Below, in pieces: positions 44,468-54,400 of a DNA stretch of 64,000 nucleotides (within the stretch, counting starts at the first letter, position 1; every line of letters starts with the position of its first letter). The stretch is taken from NCBI RefSeq assembly GCF_019931215.1, contig NZ_JAIOUB010000002.1:186001-250000 (forward strand), in the 5' to 3' direction. The stretch is from Alcanivorax limicola (lineage in GTDB: Bacteria > Pseudomonadota > Gammaproteobacteria > Pseudomonadales > Alcanivoracaceae). The position numbers and the translations under genes are program-made. Below the pieces are notes generated by a model. It ran no database searches and was not told where the DNA came from. It saw only the letters and a list, made by a program, of their open reading frames with translations.

Positions 44468-44833
44468 TTAAAGCGGCTTGAGCACAAACCTGCCATAGGC
44501 AATGAACGCGCACACGGCGGCCACCACCAGCCAGTAGATCATCTGACCGTGATTCGCATCACCGGAGGCCAGGTGCAGGCCGCAGTACAGCAACATGACT
44601 GCGGCGATGCAGAGCGCCGCCACGGGCGCCAGCAGCGCTGCCGGTTTGTACAGGGCTGGCAGAATCAGCGCCACGCTCAGAAACAGTTCGAATACGCCCA
44701 GCCCGAGCCAGGCGCCTTGCGGAATGGCCTGTAATGAGGGCACGGTTTGCGCCGAGTTGGAGAATTTCCAGACGGCGCCCATCACGGTGTGAAACGCGAG
44801 CAGACCTTGCAAGACCCAAAGTGTGATATTCAC
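44468..44833 (-). CDS. DoxX-like membrane protein
   Basis: A 121-residue protein with four membrane helices and the DoxX-like FELFLSVALILPAL segment. The ATG overlaps the end of the SRPBCC gene by four bases, making it the last gene of an ArsR-SRPBCC-DoxX operon. The function of such paired DoxX proteins is unknown; some are linked to redox balance. Confidence 0.82.
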   Translation of the reverse strand: MNITLWVLQGLLAFHTVMGAVWKFSNSAQTVPSLQAIPQGAWLGLGVFELFLSVALILPALYKPAALLAPVAALCIAAVMLLYCGLHLASGDANHGQMIYWLVVAAVCAFIAYGRFVLKPL

Positions 44834-45276
44834 TGTTGTACGCCCTCATCCTCGTTTTTCAGAACTCGCTCCAGTGCCGCCATGAATCGCGGCCACCCGG
44901 CCTTGGCGCCCATGTAGTACCGCGCCTGCTGCGGGTAGTCCGGTGAATCCGCCGATGCAAAACCCGCTTGCTCCATGCGCAGCAGGGTGCCTTTGGCGGT
45001 AGGCGTCAGGGTCCAGTGGACCACGCTCTTCAGCGCGCCCGACTCCCAGGTGTACGACAGCGCCTGGTGTTGCGCGAGCTCCAGAACGCGGCACTCGACG
45101 GCGCCCCAATCAAACTGCAATGCGAAGCAGTGCCCCACTGCCGCGCTGAAGTCTGTCTTGGTCAGCCAGGCCTCCATCAGGTGGGGCTGGGTCAGCGCGC
45201 GCCAGACTTTTTCCGGCGGATGCAGCAGCTCTCGCTCGACCACCACGGACTGGGTGTCTTCAGCACGTTTACTCAT
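44830..45276 (-). CDS. SRPBCC (AHSA1-like) domain protein
   Basis: A 148-residue START/Bet v1-fold protein: VVVERELLHPPEKVWRALTQ at the start and FDWGAVECRVLEL, then HWTLTPTAKGTLLRMEQAGF. It overlaps the ArsR and DoxX genes by four bases on each side. The arrangement ArsR plus AHSA1-like protein is common; the ligand is unknown. Confidence 0.9.
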   Translation of the reverse strand: MSKRAEDTQSVVVERELLHPPEKVWRALTQPHLMEAWLTKTDFSAAVGHCFALQFDWGAVECRVLELAQHQALSYTWESGALKSVVHWTLTPTAKGTLLRMEQAGFASADSPDYPQQARYYMGAKAGWPRFMAALERVLKNEDEGVQQ

Positions 45277-45596
45277 TGGTCCATCCCCTGTAGCACCCGT
45301 TCGAGGTCGTCAAAGCGCGCCAGCCAGAACGCGGTCATCTGCTGGGTCCACTCTTTCAGCGGGTTCAGCGCGGCTGGCTGGGCGCGGTAGTGCGTTTGCC
45401 GTCCCTCATGGCGATCGCTGACCAGCCCGGCCTGCTTCAGTATCCCGAGGTGCTTTGACACCGCCGGTTGCGACACGCCGGCCTCGGCGGTCAGCGCGCC
45501 GACAGTCAGGTCGCCGTGACGACACAATCGCTCAAAAATGGCGCGCCGGGTCGGGTCAGCCAGGGCCTTGAAGAGTGTTTCGTGAGCTTGCAGCAT
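45273..45596 (-). CDS. ArsR-family winged-helix repressor
   Basis: A 107-residue regulator: FKALADPTRRAIFERL, then the recognition helix VSQPAVSKHLGILKQAGLV and the wing DRHEGRQTHY. It lacks the cysteine metal site of arsenic or cadmium sensors, so it is likely an organic-ligand or non-metal sensor. It is first in the operon with the SRPBCC and DoxX genes. A perfect palindrome lies six bases upstream of its start and is probably its operator. Confidence 0.9.
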   Translation of the reverse strand: MLQAHETLFKALADPTRRAIFERLCRHGDLTVGALTAEAGVSQPAVSKHLGILKQAGLVSDRHEGRQTHYRAQPAALNPLKEWTQQMTAFWLARFDDLERVLQGMDQ

Positions 45597-45601
45597 TGCG
45601 G

Positions 45602-45629
45602 AAACCCATAACCATGAAGTTATGGGTTT
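45602..45629. promoter_or_regulatory. Probable ArsR operator (perfect 11-bp inverted repeat)
   Basis: AAACCCATAAC and GTTATGGGTTT are exact complements with a CATGAA spacer, ending six bases before the ArsR start codon on the minus strand. A further half-site GGTTATGAATT follows at about 45644. The position fits autorepression of the ArsR operon. Confidence 0.7.
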
Positions 45630-45684
45630 AATAATAATCAGCGGGTTATGAATTGGTCAAGTCATCTGTGTCCGGCATTGCTCA

Positions 45685-46455
45685 TCAAAGCTGCTGGACC
45701 GCGTTGATCACCACGCTGTCGCCGTCCAGCAGGATAACGCCGTACGTCGGCGCGCCCGGATAACGCGTCAAACGGTCGCTGACCATATCGAAGCGCAACG
45801 GCAGATGGGTGCTGTCCAGCACCGTGAAGGGGTGGCCCGCCCAGTGTCCGCTGACATTGCGATGCAGGTGGCCGCACAGCAGCTGGGTCGGTGCGGTGCG
45901 GGCGCGCAGTAGCTGGTAAAGCGCCTTATCCGGATCGCGCAGGCGCAACCGGTCCAGAGGCGGCATGCCGATGGCAACAGGGGGATGGTGCATGAAGATC
46001 AACACCGGGCTTGCTCCGGCGCGTTGCAATTGCGCCGCCAGCCACGCCAGTCGGGCCGGGCAAAGTTCGCCGTGGTGGCCAGCCTCTGCCTGAGTATCCA
46101 GGTAGATGAGGTGGGTGCCATCCAGTTCCTCGGCGGATTGCAGGAAGCCTTCGGTAACAGGCACCCGGGGGAACACTTCCCGAAGGTTGTCGCGCTTGTC
46201 GTGATTGCCCACCAGCAAGCGCCAGGGAATCGGGAAATCCTGCAGCGCGTCCCGCAGCACCTGATAGCTTTGCACACTGCCGGATTGCACCAGATCGCCG
46301 GTCAGAATCAGGCGGTCTGCATCCCCGTGCTGATCTCGCAGTTCATTTAATACTGCGTGGAATCGCGGTAAGGGATCGACCTGCTGTGGCCAGGGGTGCC
46401 CGGGTTCTACCAAATGCAGGTCGGTGATCCAGAGCAGTTTGTGTGTGCTCATCAT
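45685..46455 (-). CDS. Metallophosphoesterase, class III cyclic-nucleotide phosphodiesterase-like
   Basis: A 256-residue calcineurin-type protein with all metal motifs: ITDLHL (Asp12, His14), LILTGDLV, VGNHDKR, FMHHPP and CGHLHRN. It resembles CpdA/GpdQ enzymes, which hydrolyse cAMP or phosphodiesters in the cytoplasm. The start (two adjacent ATGs) overlaps the MFS stop by four bases, so transporter and phosphoesterase are coupled. The substrate is unproven. Confidence 0.9.
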   Translation of the reverse strand: MMSTHKLLWITDLHLVEPGHPWPQQVDPLPRFHAVLNELRDQHGDADRLILTGDLVQSGSVQSYQVLRDALQDFPIPWRLLVGNHDKRDNLREVFPRVPVTEGFLQSAEELDGTHLIYLDTQAEAGHHGELCPARLAWLAAQLQRAGASPVLIFMHHPPVAIGMPPLDRLRLRDPDKALYQLLRARTAPTQLLCGHLHRNVSGHWAGHPFTVLDSTHLPLRFDMVSDRLTRYPGAPTYGVILLDGDSVVINAVQQL

Positions 46456-47639
46456 TGCGCTCCCTGTGGCAAATCAGTGGCGAGGGCTTGCCTCATCAAA
46501 TAGTGCAGCAAGGTGAGTGCGCCCAGGGCCACCAGCCCGAGCGCGGCGGACACAGCGAGCGCCCCGCTGCCAAGACGTTCGATCAGCAGGGCAAACAGAA
46601 ACGGTGAAAACGCCTGGCCAAAGCGCGCCGGTGCCATCAGCCAGCCCTGACGCCGGCCATAGCCCCGGGGGCCGAAAATGGCCAGCGGCAAGGTGCCTTT
46701 GGCAATGGTGAGAATGCCGTTGCCGGCGCCGTGCAGCAGGGTGAACAGCGCTGCCGCCGGTGCACCGAAGAGCAGCATGGCCATGGCGCCCAGAGGATGG
46801 GCGGCGCTGGCCAGCCGGGCGGAGACCAGGGGGTGAAAACGCCGCAGCAGGGAAAATTCCAGAAACCGGGCCGCCACCTGCGCCGGGCCGACCAATGCGG
46901 CCAGCGCAATGGCGGTCGTGGCGGTGTGCCCGGCTTCTTGCAGCAGGCGCGGCAGATGCGCCGCCATGGCGGTACTGAGTATCCAGGTGATGGCGAAAAC
47001 AAGCGCCAGCAGCGGCATGGCGAAGCGTACCGATGCCGCCCGGGCAGGCGGGGCTATGCTGTGAGGTGTTGCAGCCCGGATGCCCCCGGGGAGCAGCACG
47101 CGGTTCAGCGGCAGGCCGATAAGCAGGTGCGCAGCGCCCCAGATAATGCAGGCCGTCCGCCAGCCGAACTCTGCCTCCAGCCAGCCGGTGATCGGCCAAC
47201 ATACGGTGCTGGCAAATCCGGCCATCAATGTAATGCCGGCAATGGCGCGGCGCGCCTGGTGACCATAAAGCGCTGTCAGGGTGGCAAAGGCGGCGTCATA
47301 GAGACCCACGGCCATGCCGACGCCGATGATCGCCCACGCGCACCAGAGGGAGACCGGCCCCTGAGCCAGCGCCAAGGAGAGAAGCCCCGCCGCAAACAGC
47401 AGGCTGGAACTCGCCAGCACACCACGGCCGCCGTGGGTATCAATACGATGCCCCGCCGGGGGGCCGAGGATCGCGGTCAGGATCAGCGCCAGGGAGAAGG
47501 CGCCAAAGACATTGCCCGTGGAAACGCCGAGGTCCCGCGCCATGGGCTCGGCAAGAATGGCGGGCAGATAGTAGGTAGAGCCCCAGGCCAGGGTTTGCGT
47601 CAGACCCAATGTCACTACGACTCGTCGGCGTGCGCTCAT
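46452..47639 (-). CDS. Major facilitator superfamily transporter
   Basis: The start at ATG 47639 (MSARRRVVVTLGLTQTLAWG) gives 395 residues; the longer frame lacks support. It has about twelve hydrophobic helices, the A-like loop HRIDTHGGRG between helices 2 and 3, and the fold of oxalate/formate-antiporter-like or exporter MFS proteins. The substrate is unknown. It is coupled to the phosphoesterase downstream and preceded by a PadR gene. Confidence 0.88.
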   Translation of the reverse strand: MSARRRVVVTLGLTQTLAWGSTYYLPAILAEPMARDLGVSTGNVFGAFSLALILTAILGPPAGHRIDTHGGRGVLASSSLLFAAGLLSLALAQGPVSLWCAWAIIGVGMAVGLYDAAFATLTALYGHQARRAIAGITLMAGFASTVCWPITGWLEAEFGWRTACIIWGAAHLLIGLPLNRVLLPGGIRAATPHSIAPPARAASVRFAMPLLALVFAITWILSTAMAAHLPRLLQEAGHTATTAIALAALVGPAQVAARFLEFSLLRRFHPLVSARLASAAHPLGAMAMLLFGAPAAALFTLLHGAGNGILTIAKGTLPLAIFGPRGYGRRQGWLMAPARFGQAFSPFLFALLIERLGSGALAVSAALGLVALGALTLLHYLMRQALATDLPQGAQ

Positions 47640-47754
47640 CCGCGGCACACCCTTGATGCGCGCCGCGCGGGCGGGAGGATGCACCGGCGAAGGCATCCAT
47701 GGTCAAGGCATCGAACATCGAGGCTTTTGGCCAAAAAAAACGACACAACGAAAG

Positions 47755-48156
47755 TCATGTCCCCTGCCCCTCTTCCGCCGCCAGCTTGCTCGCGACAATG
47801 CAATCCGTCGCATCCAGCCAGGCCTCAACGGCCACCTGGAAGGCTTCGCGGCCTTTGTCGGTCAGCGTGTAGACTTTTCTGGTGCGGCCCTGCACCACCT
47901 CGGGGGCGGAAGACAGATAGCCCCCGGCTTCAAACTCATTCAGCACCGGGTACACCGTGCCCTCGGACGGGCTGCAGCAGCCGTTGGTGCTTTTCTCCAC
48001 GGCCTGCACCACTTCATAGCCATGCATGGGCTTGCGGTGCAGCACACTGAGCACAAAAAACTTGGACAACGACATCTTGATGGTCCCCTGCCAGTAGCGG
48101 GGATCACTGTAATCCGGTGTCTGCCGGGTGCGTGTTTGTTTGTCCGATGGGCTCAT
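47755..48156 (-). CDS. PadR-family transcriptional regulator
   Basis: A 133-residue regulator: LSKFFVLSVLHRKPMHGYEV, then EGTVYPVLNEFEAGGYL and the wing RTRKVYTLTDKGREAF, all typical of PadR. An unusual polar N-terminal extension of about 25 residues precedes the winged helix. It carries an NGCCSPSEG cysteine pair just before the recognition helix. It probably controls the adjacent MFS gene. Confidence 0.88.
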   Translation of the reverse strand: MSPSDKQTRTRQTPDYSDPRYWQGTIKMSLSKFFVLSVLHRKPMHGYEVVQAVEKSTNGCCSPSEGTVYPVLNEFEAGGYLSSAPEVVQGRTRKVYTLTDKGREAFQVAVEAWLDATDCIVASKLAAEEGQGT

Positions 48157-48252
48157 GGTGTCGGACTTTATGCCTCGATGGTCGATGCGTCAAGCCGAAC
48201 GGCCATCCCGCGCAAGACCACCGAAGCAGCCTTGCGCGTTCAGGCGCGCGGA

Positions 48253-50868
48253 TCAGAGGGCGACGTCGAATGCCGGTGACGCCCAGCCCTGGCGAGAGCC
48301 GCGGGCACGGCGTTCGTCCAGCGGCTCACCGCCGAAGATCACCTGCTCGCTGTCACCATAATGCAGCCAGGTTTCTGTTGGCATTACGCCCTCGCCCGGT
48401 TGGCTGTAGTCGCAGACGCCTTCGGGAAAGATCTCTTCCACCTGTTGCAGGAAGCTGGCGTTGGCCACCAGTGCGGGATAATCCGCCGGGTCCACGGGTT
48501 TGAGTTGGCACTTGTTGGTCAGCGTGCGGATGTCGTCCCCCGCCACGGTGCGCGGGGTGCCAAAGCGGGTCTGCACCACGGTCTGCTGCAGGGTCACGAT
48601 GGGCTCGAGGATCGGGTTGAGGATGCCCGTGATAATGCCCAGCAAGTCGCCGATTACCGGCAGGTCATTCACCACTGGCAGGGTCTGCGGGTCGAGGCCG
48701 CACACCTGGCCGGTCAGGGCGTCGGCGATCACGCCGAGTTCTGCCGGGGCCGAGGGCAGCAGCGACAGGTCCAGCAGTGGCAACAGGGGATCGGGGTACA
48801 GCAGGTTGCCGGTGAGCGGCACGATGGGGCCATCCGGGCCACCGAGCAGGCCGGACAACGACAGGCAGCGGTCGCGGGCGAAGGTGGGTTTGTTGTCCAC
48901 CACGCGCTGGGCGATGCTCACTTCGCGGTCGTCCTGTTCGATTTCCGAAAGCCACAGGTCCATCACCAGCAGGGCTTCGGTGGTGAAGACCGAATCACCG
49001 AACAGGGGCGCGGGGCCGTACCAGATGACATGGTTATCCGCGTGGCCCTGGGTGGCTTCCAGGCGGGCGCGCATCTGCCAGGAATGGAAGGCATCGTGGG
49101 CAATGCCGGGGTCGGGGCCGCGCAGGTCGATAATCGGCACGTTGGCCAGATGTTCGGCGGTGTTGATACCGCCGGTGCGGTAGACGTTGCGCAGCGTCGC
49201 CATGTCGGCGCGGGTGCGTTCCGGTTGCGGGCGAATGTCCAGGCTCAGGCCGCCGATGTCGCGGTTCACGGCCAGAAACTGGTCTGCGGTGATCAGGCCC
49301 TGGTTGAGCGCACCCAGGCCGTACTGCACACCGATATTGTCCAGCGGAATGCCGGCAAAGCCGCGCGACAGCAGTGCTTCGTTCGGGGTCCAGACTTCCG
49401 AGGGACGCGGGCCGAACTGATTGATCATGTAATCCAGCAAGCCACAGCGCAGGCCGTCCGGGGCGGTATCCGGGTCATACACCTGGACGCCGTCCTGCAA
49501 GCGGGGGCAGCTCGCCTGATCCGGCGCGGCCGAGGGGAAGAAAGCCAGATCAGACACCACCGGGTTGAGGGGCAGATGGCCATAGAAAGCAGCCCATTGG
49601 AGCAGCAACACGTCGCCCGTCAGCGCTGAAGCCAGCAGATCGGGTACACCCTCGGGGCCTTCCGGCACTTGCAGGCCGAAGTAGTTGCTGAGCAGGTGGT
49701 AGTCGGCGAACTGGGTCGCGGTGGTCCAGACGTCCGGGTAGGAGCACTGCACGATCAGGCCCTGGTAGATGCCCGGATAGGCGTTGGCCACATGCTGCTG
49801 GGTGATGGAGCCGCCGGAGCAGCCGGTGCCGATGGTGTAACGGATTTCGCCGTACTGCTCGATGATGCGTTCCTTGGCCATCATCAGTGATTCGGCCGCC
49901 GTCACCAGGTTGGCGTTGTGGCCCAGATTGCCCTGGGCGGTGGACAGGGTCATGAAGCCACGGGCCAGGGCCGTAGTGATGCTGTCGCCCAGCAGCACCT
50001 CGGCGCCGTCGGGGGCGGTGCCCGCGATATCGCCTTCAGGCGGATTGCCCATGCCATAGCTCACGCCGACGTTGCCACCGTGGTGGATCAGCAGTTTGCG
50101 GTTCCATTGCGGCTGCGGCGCCAGGGCGCTCCAGGGCTCGCCGGGCTGGAACAGGGTCATGATCAGGTAGCGGTCACGGTTCTGCACGCCGCGCTCCCGG
50201 CGCACGATGAACGGCACCTCGACGCCCTGGTCTGTGGTGATCCGGGCAATGTCGCCGTCGGCGGGCGGGTTTTCGGGATCAAAGGGCCGGAAGGCGGCGG
50301 GCAAGCCGGGGTTCTGCGGATCAAAATCCGTGAGCAGCGCTTGCAGCCGGTCGGCCGGCACATACTTGAAGCTGTATTCCGGCGGTTGATTGCACTGCGC
50401 GTCCACCGCATTGGCGTTGGTGCATTGCCAGGGCTGGATCTGTGGGCCGGAGAAGACGGGGCCGCCGTGGGGGTGGTTGATGATCTGCTGTTCCAGCACC
50501 GTGTTGCCGCCCAGTACCGCTCGCAGGGTGTTGGGGCCCAGCGCCAGGCCTTCCACCAGACCCTTGAGGGTGCCCTCGTCAGTGCGGATCAGCTGATCGG
50601 AGATGTCGGTGTTGCCCAGCAGCACGCGGGCGCCATCCAGCTGGGCCGGCGTCTCCGGCACGATCTCCACCAGCACATCACCGCCGCTGACCAGGTCGGC
50701 GCGGTTGGACAGCACGCGAATCTCGCCCTGCCCGGCGCCGGGCTCACCGGGGCCGCCGGGCCCGCCCGGGGGATTGCCGGGGCCAGGGCCGCTGATGGAC
50801 GACGAGCCGCCGCAAGCGGCGAGCATGCAAAGGGTTCCTGCCGTAATAAGCAGCTTTGTTGTTGTCAT
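48253..50868 (-). CDS. Large secreted lipoprotein, DUF6351-like esterase-fold
   Basis: The start at ATG 50868 (MTTTKLLITAGTLCMLAACG) sits behind AAAGGAGAGCCCC. The 871-residue lipoprotein has lipobox LAAC, then a Gly/Pro-rich linker. The body contains an alpha/beta-hydrolase-like nucleophile motif TGCSGGSIT (residues about 350-358) and HGGNVGVSYGMGNPP before it. It resembles the DUF6351 family, distantly related to tannase/feruloyl-esterase and polyhydroxybutyrate-type hydrolases. It probably acts at the cell surface or in the periplasm. The substrate is unknown. The family name is from memory. Confidence 0.7.
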   Translation of the reverse strand: MTTTKLLITAGTLCMLAACGGSSSISGPGPGNPPGGPGGPGEPGAGQGEIRVLSNRADLVSGGDVLVEIVPETPAQLDGARVLLGNTDISDQLIRTDEGTLKGLVEGLALGPNTLRAVLGGNTVLEQQIINHPHGGPVFSGPQIQPWQCTNANAVDAQCNQPPEYSFKYVPADRLQALLTDFDPQNPGLPAAFRPFDPENPPADGDIARITTDQGVEVPFIVRRERGVQNRDRYLIMTLFQPGEPWSALAPQPQWNRKLLIHHGGNVGVSYGMGNPPEGDIAGTAPDGAEVLLGDSITTALARGFMTLSTAQGNLGHNANLVTAAESLMMAKERIIEQYGEIRYTIGTGCSGGSITQQHVANAYPGIYQGLIVQCSYPDVWTTATQFADYHLLSNYFGLQVPEGPEGVPDLLASALTGDVLLLQWAAFYGHLPLNPVVSDLAFFPSAAPDQASCPRLQDGVQVYDPDTAPDGLRCGLLDYMINQFGPRPSEVWTPNEALLSRGFAGIPLDNIGVQYGLGALNQGLITADQFLAVNRDIGGLSLDIRPQPERTRADMATLRNVYRTGGINTAEHLANVPIIDLRGPDPGIAHDAFHSWQMRARLEATQGHADNHVIWYGPAPLFGDSVFTTEALLVMDLWLSEIEQDDREVSIAQRVVDNKPTFARDRCLSLSGLLGGPDGPIVPLTGNLLYPDPLLPLLDLSLLPSAPAELGVIADALTGQVCGLDPQTLPVVNDLPVIGDLLGIITGILNPILEPIVTLQQTVVQTRFGTPRTVAGDDIRTLTNKCQLKPVDPADYPALVANASFLQQVEEIFPEGVCDYSQPGEGVMPTETWLHYGDSEQVIFGGEPLDERRARGSRQGWASPAFDVAL

Positions 50869-51082
50869 GGGGCTCTCCTTTCGAAGGCCTGTCAAAGGCC
50901 TGCCGCCGGCTTGTGCCGGTCTGTGTCGCACACCGGGCCGCAAACAGCAGCCCATGGAAAATGCAGTAACGCATCCTGAATTCTGGGAGAGGAGTGGCGG
51001 CGATACAGTAGATGTGCGGTAGGAGAATCGTTACGGGCGTGCCAACAGTGTTTGCGGCGTGTATCAGTTCAGGGAGGCGCTG

Positions 51083-51358
51083 TCAGCATCCTGCCTGGAA
51101 GTCATCGAAGACCTTGAGCTCGCGGAGCCGGTTGTTTTGCGGCGCTCGCTGTATAGCGGAGGATTGGGGCATGGCGGGCGGTGCGTCGAAGATCTCGCAG
51201 GCGCGGGTCACCAGCTGGGCGCGCCAGGTTTCGATCTGCTTTGCCGGGAGGCCGAGCTGGCGGGCCAGTTCGGTGACAGCGGCATGGTCCTTGATGGCGC
51301 TCAGGGCCACCAGGGCTTTAAAGGTCGGGGAATAGTGCCTTTTGCGTCTGAGATACAT
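51083..51358 (-). CDS. Short HTH protein resembling an IS3-type transposase OrfA
   Basis: The start at ATG 51358 (MYLRRKRHYSPTFKALVALS) follows AAGGAGCCAACCCGC. The 91-residue product has the OrfA-like KALVALSAIKDHAAVTELAR and QLGLPAKQIETWRAQL helix-turn-helix. There is no OrfB, no terminal inverted repeat and no second copy nearby. It could be a decayed IS remnant or a domesticated DNA-binding protein; the good ribosome site argues against simple decay. Confidence 0.6.
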   Translation of the reverse strand: MYLRRKRHYSPTFKALVALSAIKDHAAVTELARQLGLPAKQIETWRAQLVTRACEIFDAPPAMPQSSAIQRAPQNNRLRELKVFDDFQAGC

Positions 51359-51434
51359 GCGGGTTGGCTCCTTGCGGGGCGGCATCATGCGGGGCGTGTC
51401 GCGCACGCCCCGCACTCTCCGTTCAGTTCTGCGT

Positions 51435-54400
51435 TCAGTCGTTGCTTTCCAGCGTGTGGTCTTGCGTGCCGTCCTGAGCGTCGTCAAGCACGATGAACTC
51501 CACGCGCCGGTTCAACTGGCGGCCTTCCGCTGTGCTGTTGTCGGCCACGGGCTGGCTTTCACCCATGCCTTTTGAGCTCAGGCGGGCCGGGTCGATGCCC
51601 TGGCGCACCAGTTCTTCCACCACGCTCTCGGCGCGCCGTTCGGACAACTGCTGGTTGTAGGCCGCAGCACCCTGGCTGTCTGTGTGGGCGACAATCATCA
51701 GCCGGGTGTTGCTCTGGCCGAGATATTCTGCGACCCGCGCTACCGCAGCCTGGCCCGACGCGGTCAGGGCGGCGGAGTTGCTGGCGAACAGAATATTTCT
51801 CACTTCCAGTGCAAAGGCTTCCTCGCACCCCTGGGCATCCACGGTGGCACCCGCCGGTGTGCCGGGGCAGGCGTCGCGATAATCAGGTACACCGTCGCCA
51901 TCGCTGTCCAGCGGGCAACCGGCCTCGTCCACCTCAACCCCTTTGGGGGTGCCGGGGCACTGATCCAGATAATCGGGCACGCCGTCACGGTCGCTGTCCA
52001 GCGGGCAGCCAACCTCGTCGACCTCCACACCTGGCGGGGTATCGGGGCACTGATCCAGTTCATCAATCACGCCATCGCCATCACTGTCCCGTGGTGCGGG
52101 TGGCGGTGGCGGGCTGCGTCCGAAGCGCTTGAGGATATCCAGTGTCACCACTGCGGCATCCTTGTCGAAGGAGACCGCCTGCAAGCGAGTGGCCCAGCCA
52201 CGGGCGAAGCGGTATTCCACGCCAGCGCCGAAGAACACCTGCCAGTCCTTGTCCTGATCCACGCTGACACCGCCGTTGCCGGAGGTATCCAGGGTGCCCA
52301 CGCCGAGGCGGCCAAACAGGTCCCAGCCGCGGGCGTCCCAGTCGAAGCCGTTCAGGTAGCCGATCCCGGACAGGCCGAGGAAGCGGTAGTCCACCTCCAA
52401 CGGGTCCAGGCCCGGCATGGTGGGCGCCAGTTCGGCGGCGCCCAGATCATGCCAGGACAGTTCGGCGCTCCAGTGTGCGTGCCACTGGTAGCCGACGAAC
52501 AGGTCAAAAGCGGTGTCGTATTTGTCATCGACGCGGTAGCCGGTGTTCTTGGTGTCGGGCGCCAGGCGCGACTGGCCGATACCGCCGCCCACATAAGGGT
52601 AGTGGCCGTTCGCGGCATCATTGGCAGCCAGTGCACTGGTTGAGAACAGGCTGGTGGCAAGCAGGCCCAGCCCGGCGACGGCGGCGCGCCAGGTGGCCTT
52701 GCGCCGCCGTCCCGCCGCCAGGCCCAGCAGCAACAGCAGACCGAGGCCGCCGTTGCCCACACCGCGCAGGCCGGTTTCGACCTCGCGCAGGGTGCGGTTG
52801 CTGACAATCTGGTCCGTCAGGCCGTCTGCATGGTTGCCCGCCAGATCGCTGATCGGCGTGGTGCCGGGGGTGTAGCTCAGCGATACCTGGGCACCCGGAG
52901 ACACCGGGGTCTCCAGCGTCAACGCAACGGTCGGGCCGTTGATGCTGACGCCGGTCACGGCGACCGGAGTGCCGTTCACGAGCACGGTGAAGTCGCTCGC
53001 GTCGGGCACGGCGCTTTCGTCCAGCAGCTCGTCATACTCAAGCAGCAGGGTCGGCCCGTTCACGGTGGCGCCGTTGTCTGCCGCCAGCTCTGGCGCGCGG
53101 TTATCCAGCAGGTAGTTCTGGTTCTGGCCAGGAGTAGTCGTGCCCAGCGGGTTGCCGTACTGGTCCACAATGGTCTGACCGCTGTCCAGCGCCAGCCCCA
53201 GTTCGCCGTCGGGGGCGTTGCTCACGATGACGGTGACACGGTAGATGTCCTCGCCGTCCGTGTTCATACCCAGCGGGGTCACCAGGCTGATCATGGCGTC
53301 GCTCGCCACCGGGCCGGTCAGGACCAGATCGGTCGCGTCGACACCGGCAACCGGCGTGCTGAAGCTGAGCAGGAAGTGCACCTGGGTCGCGTTGGTTTCG
53401 CGCTGCTGCGGGTCATCGCGTTCGATGCGGCGCAACACACTCAGATCGATGTCGATGCTCAAGGTGTAATCGCCCGAGGCGGTGTTGCCCGCCGTGTCGG
53501 TGGCTTCCACGGTGACGGTGTAATCGCCGTTGGGCAGGCCGTCCACGATCTCCACGCTCCAGTGACCGCTGGCGTCAGCGGTGGTGGTCCAGGTGTCACC
53601 GCCCACAGTCAGGGTGATGGTGGCGCCCGGCTCCGCGTCCCCGGTCAGGGTCGGGGTGGCGTCGTGGGTCTCGCCGTCCTGATCCAGCGTGGGGATCGCC
53701 GTGGTCGTATCGATGACCAGCGCGAAGGGCTGCGAGATCGCCGAGGTATTACCCAGGGTGTCTTCGGCCACCGCCGTGATGACATAGGCGCCGTCGCCCA
53801 GCGCGAGCCCGCTGTGCGGCAGCGACCAGAGACCATCCATGTCGACCAGCGCCGTGCCGATTTCAGTACCATCGCGGGAGACCACCATCAGCTGCCCCGG
53901 CGCACCACTGCCATGAATGGCCGGGGTATTGTCGGCAGTGATGCCGTCGCTGTTGCTGACGCCGGTGTCGTCACTGATACCGCTGATCACGGGCACCGTC
54001 GGTGCCTGCACGGTGACGGTGCCGGTGTGGGTGTCGCTGTTGCCGGCCTCGTCGGTCACGGTAATGACCACGTCATGGCTGCCTTCACCAAGCTCGTCCA
54101 GATCCACAGACCAGTCGCCGTTTTCGTCAGCGATGACGGTCCAGGTATGGCCATCGATTTCGATCTCCACACTGGCGCCGGGGGTGGTGGTGCCGGTGAG
54201 GGTGCCGCTATCCAGCGTGCTGCCGTCCTGGTCCAGGGTCGGCGGGTCGATCTGCGTGACCACGATGACGGTAAAGGACTCGGCGGCATCGGAGGTGTTG
54301 CCCAGTGCATCTTCGGCCACGGCGGTCACGATATATTCGCCATCGGTGAGCGGGGTGCCGCTGTGGTCGAAGGTCCAGGTGCCATCACCGGCCACGACGG

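Noticed and set aside
48361-50979. Antisense frames of 422 and 353 codons over the DUF6351-like gene
   Set aside because: There is no ribosome site or family signature, and they are phase shadows of the lipoprotein gene.
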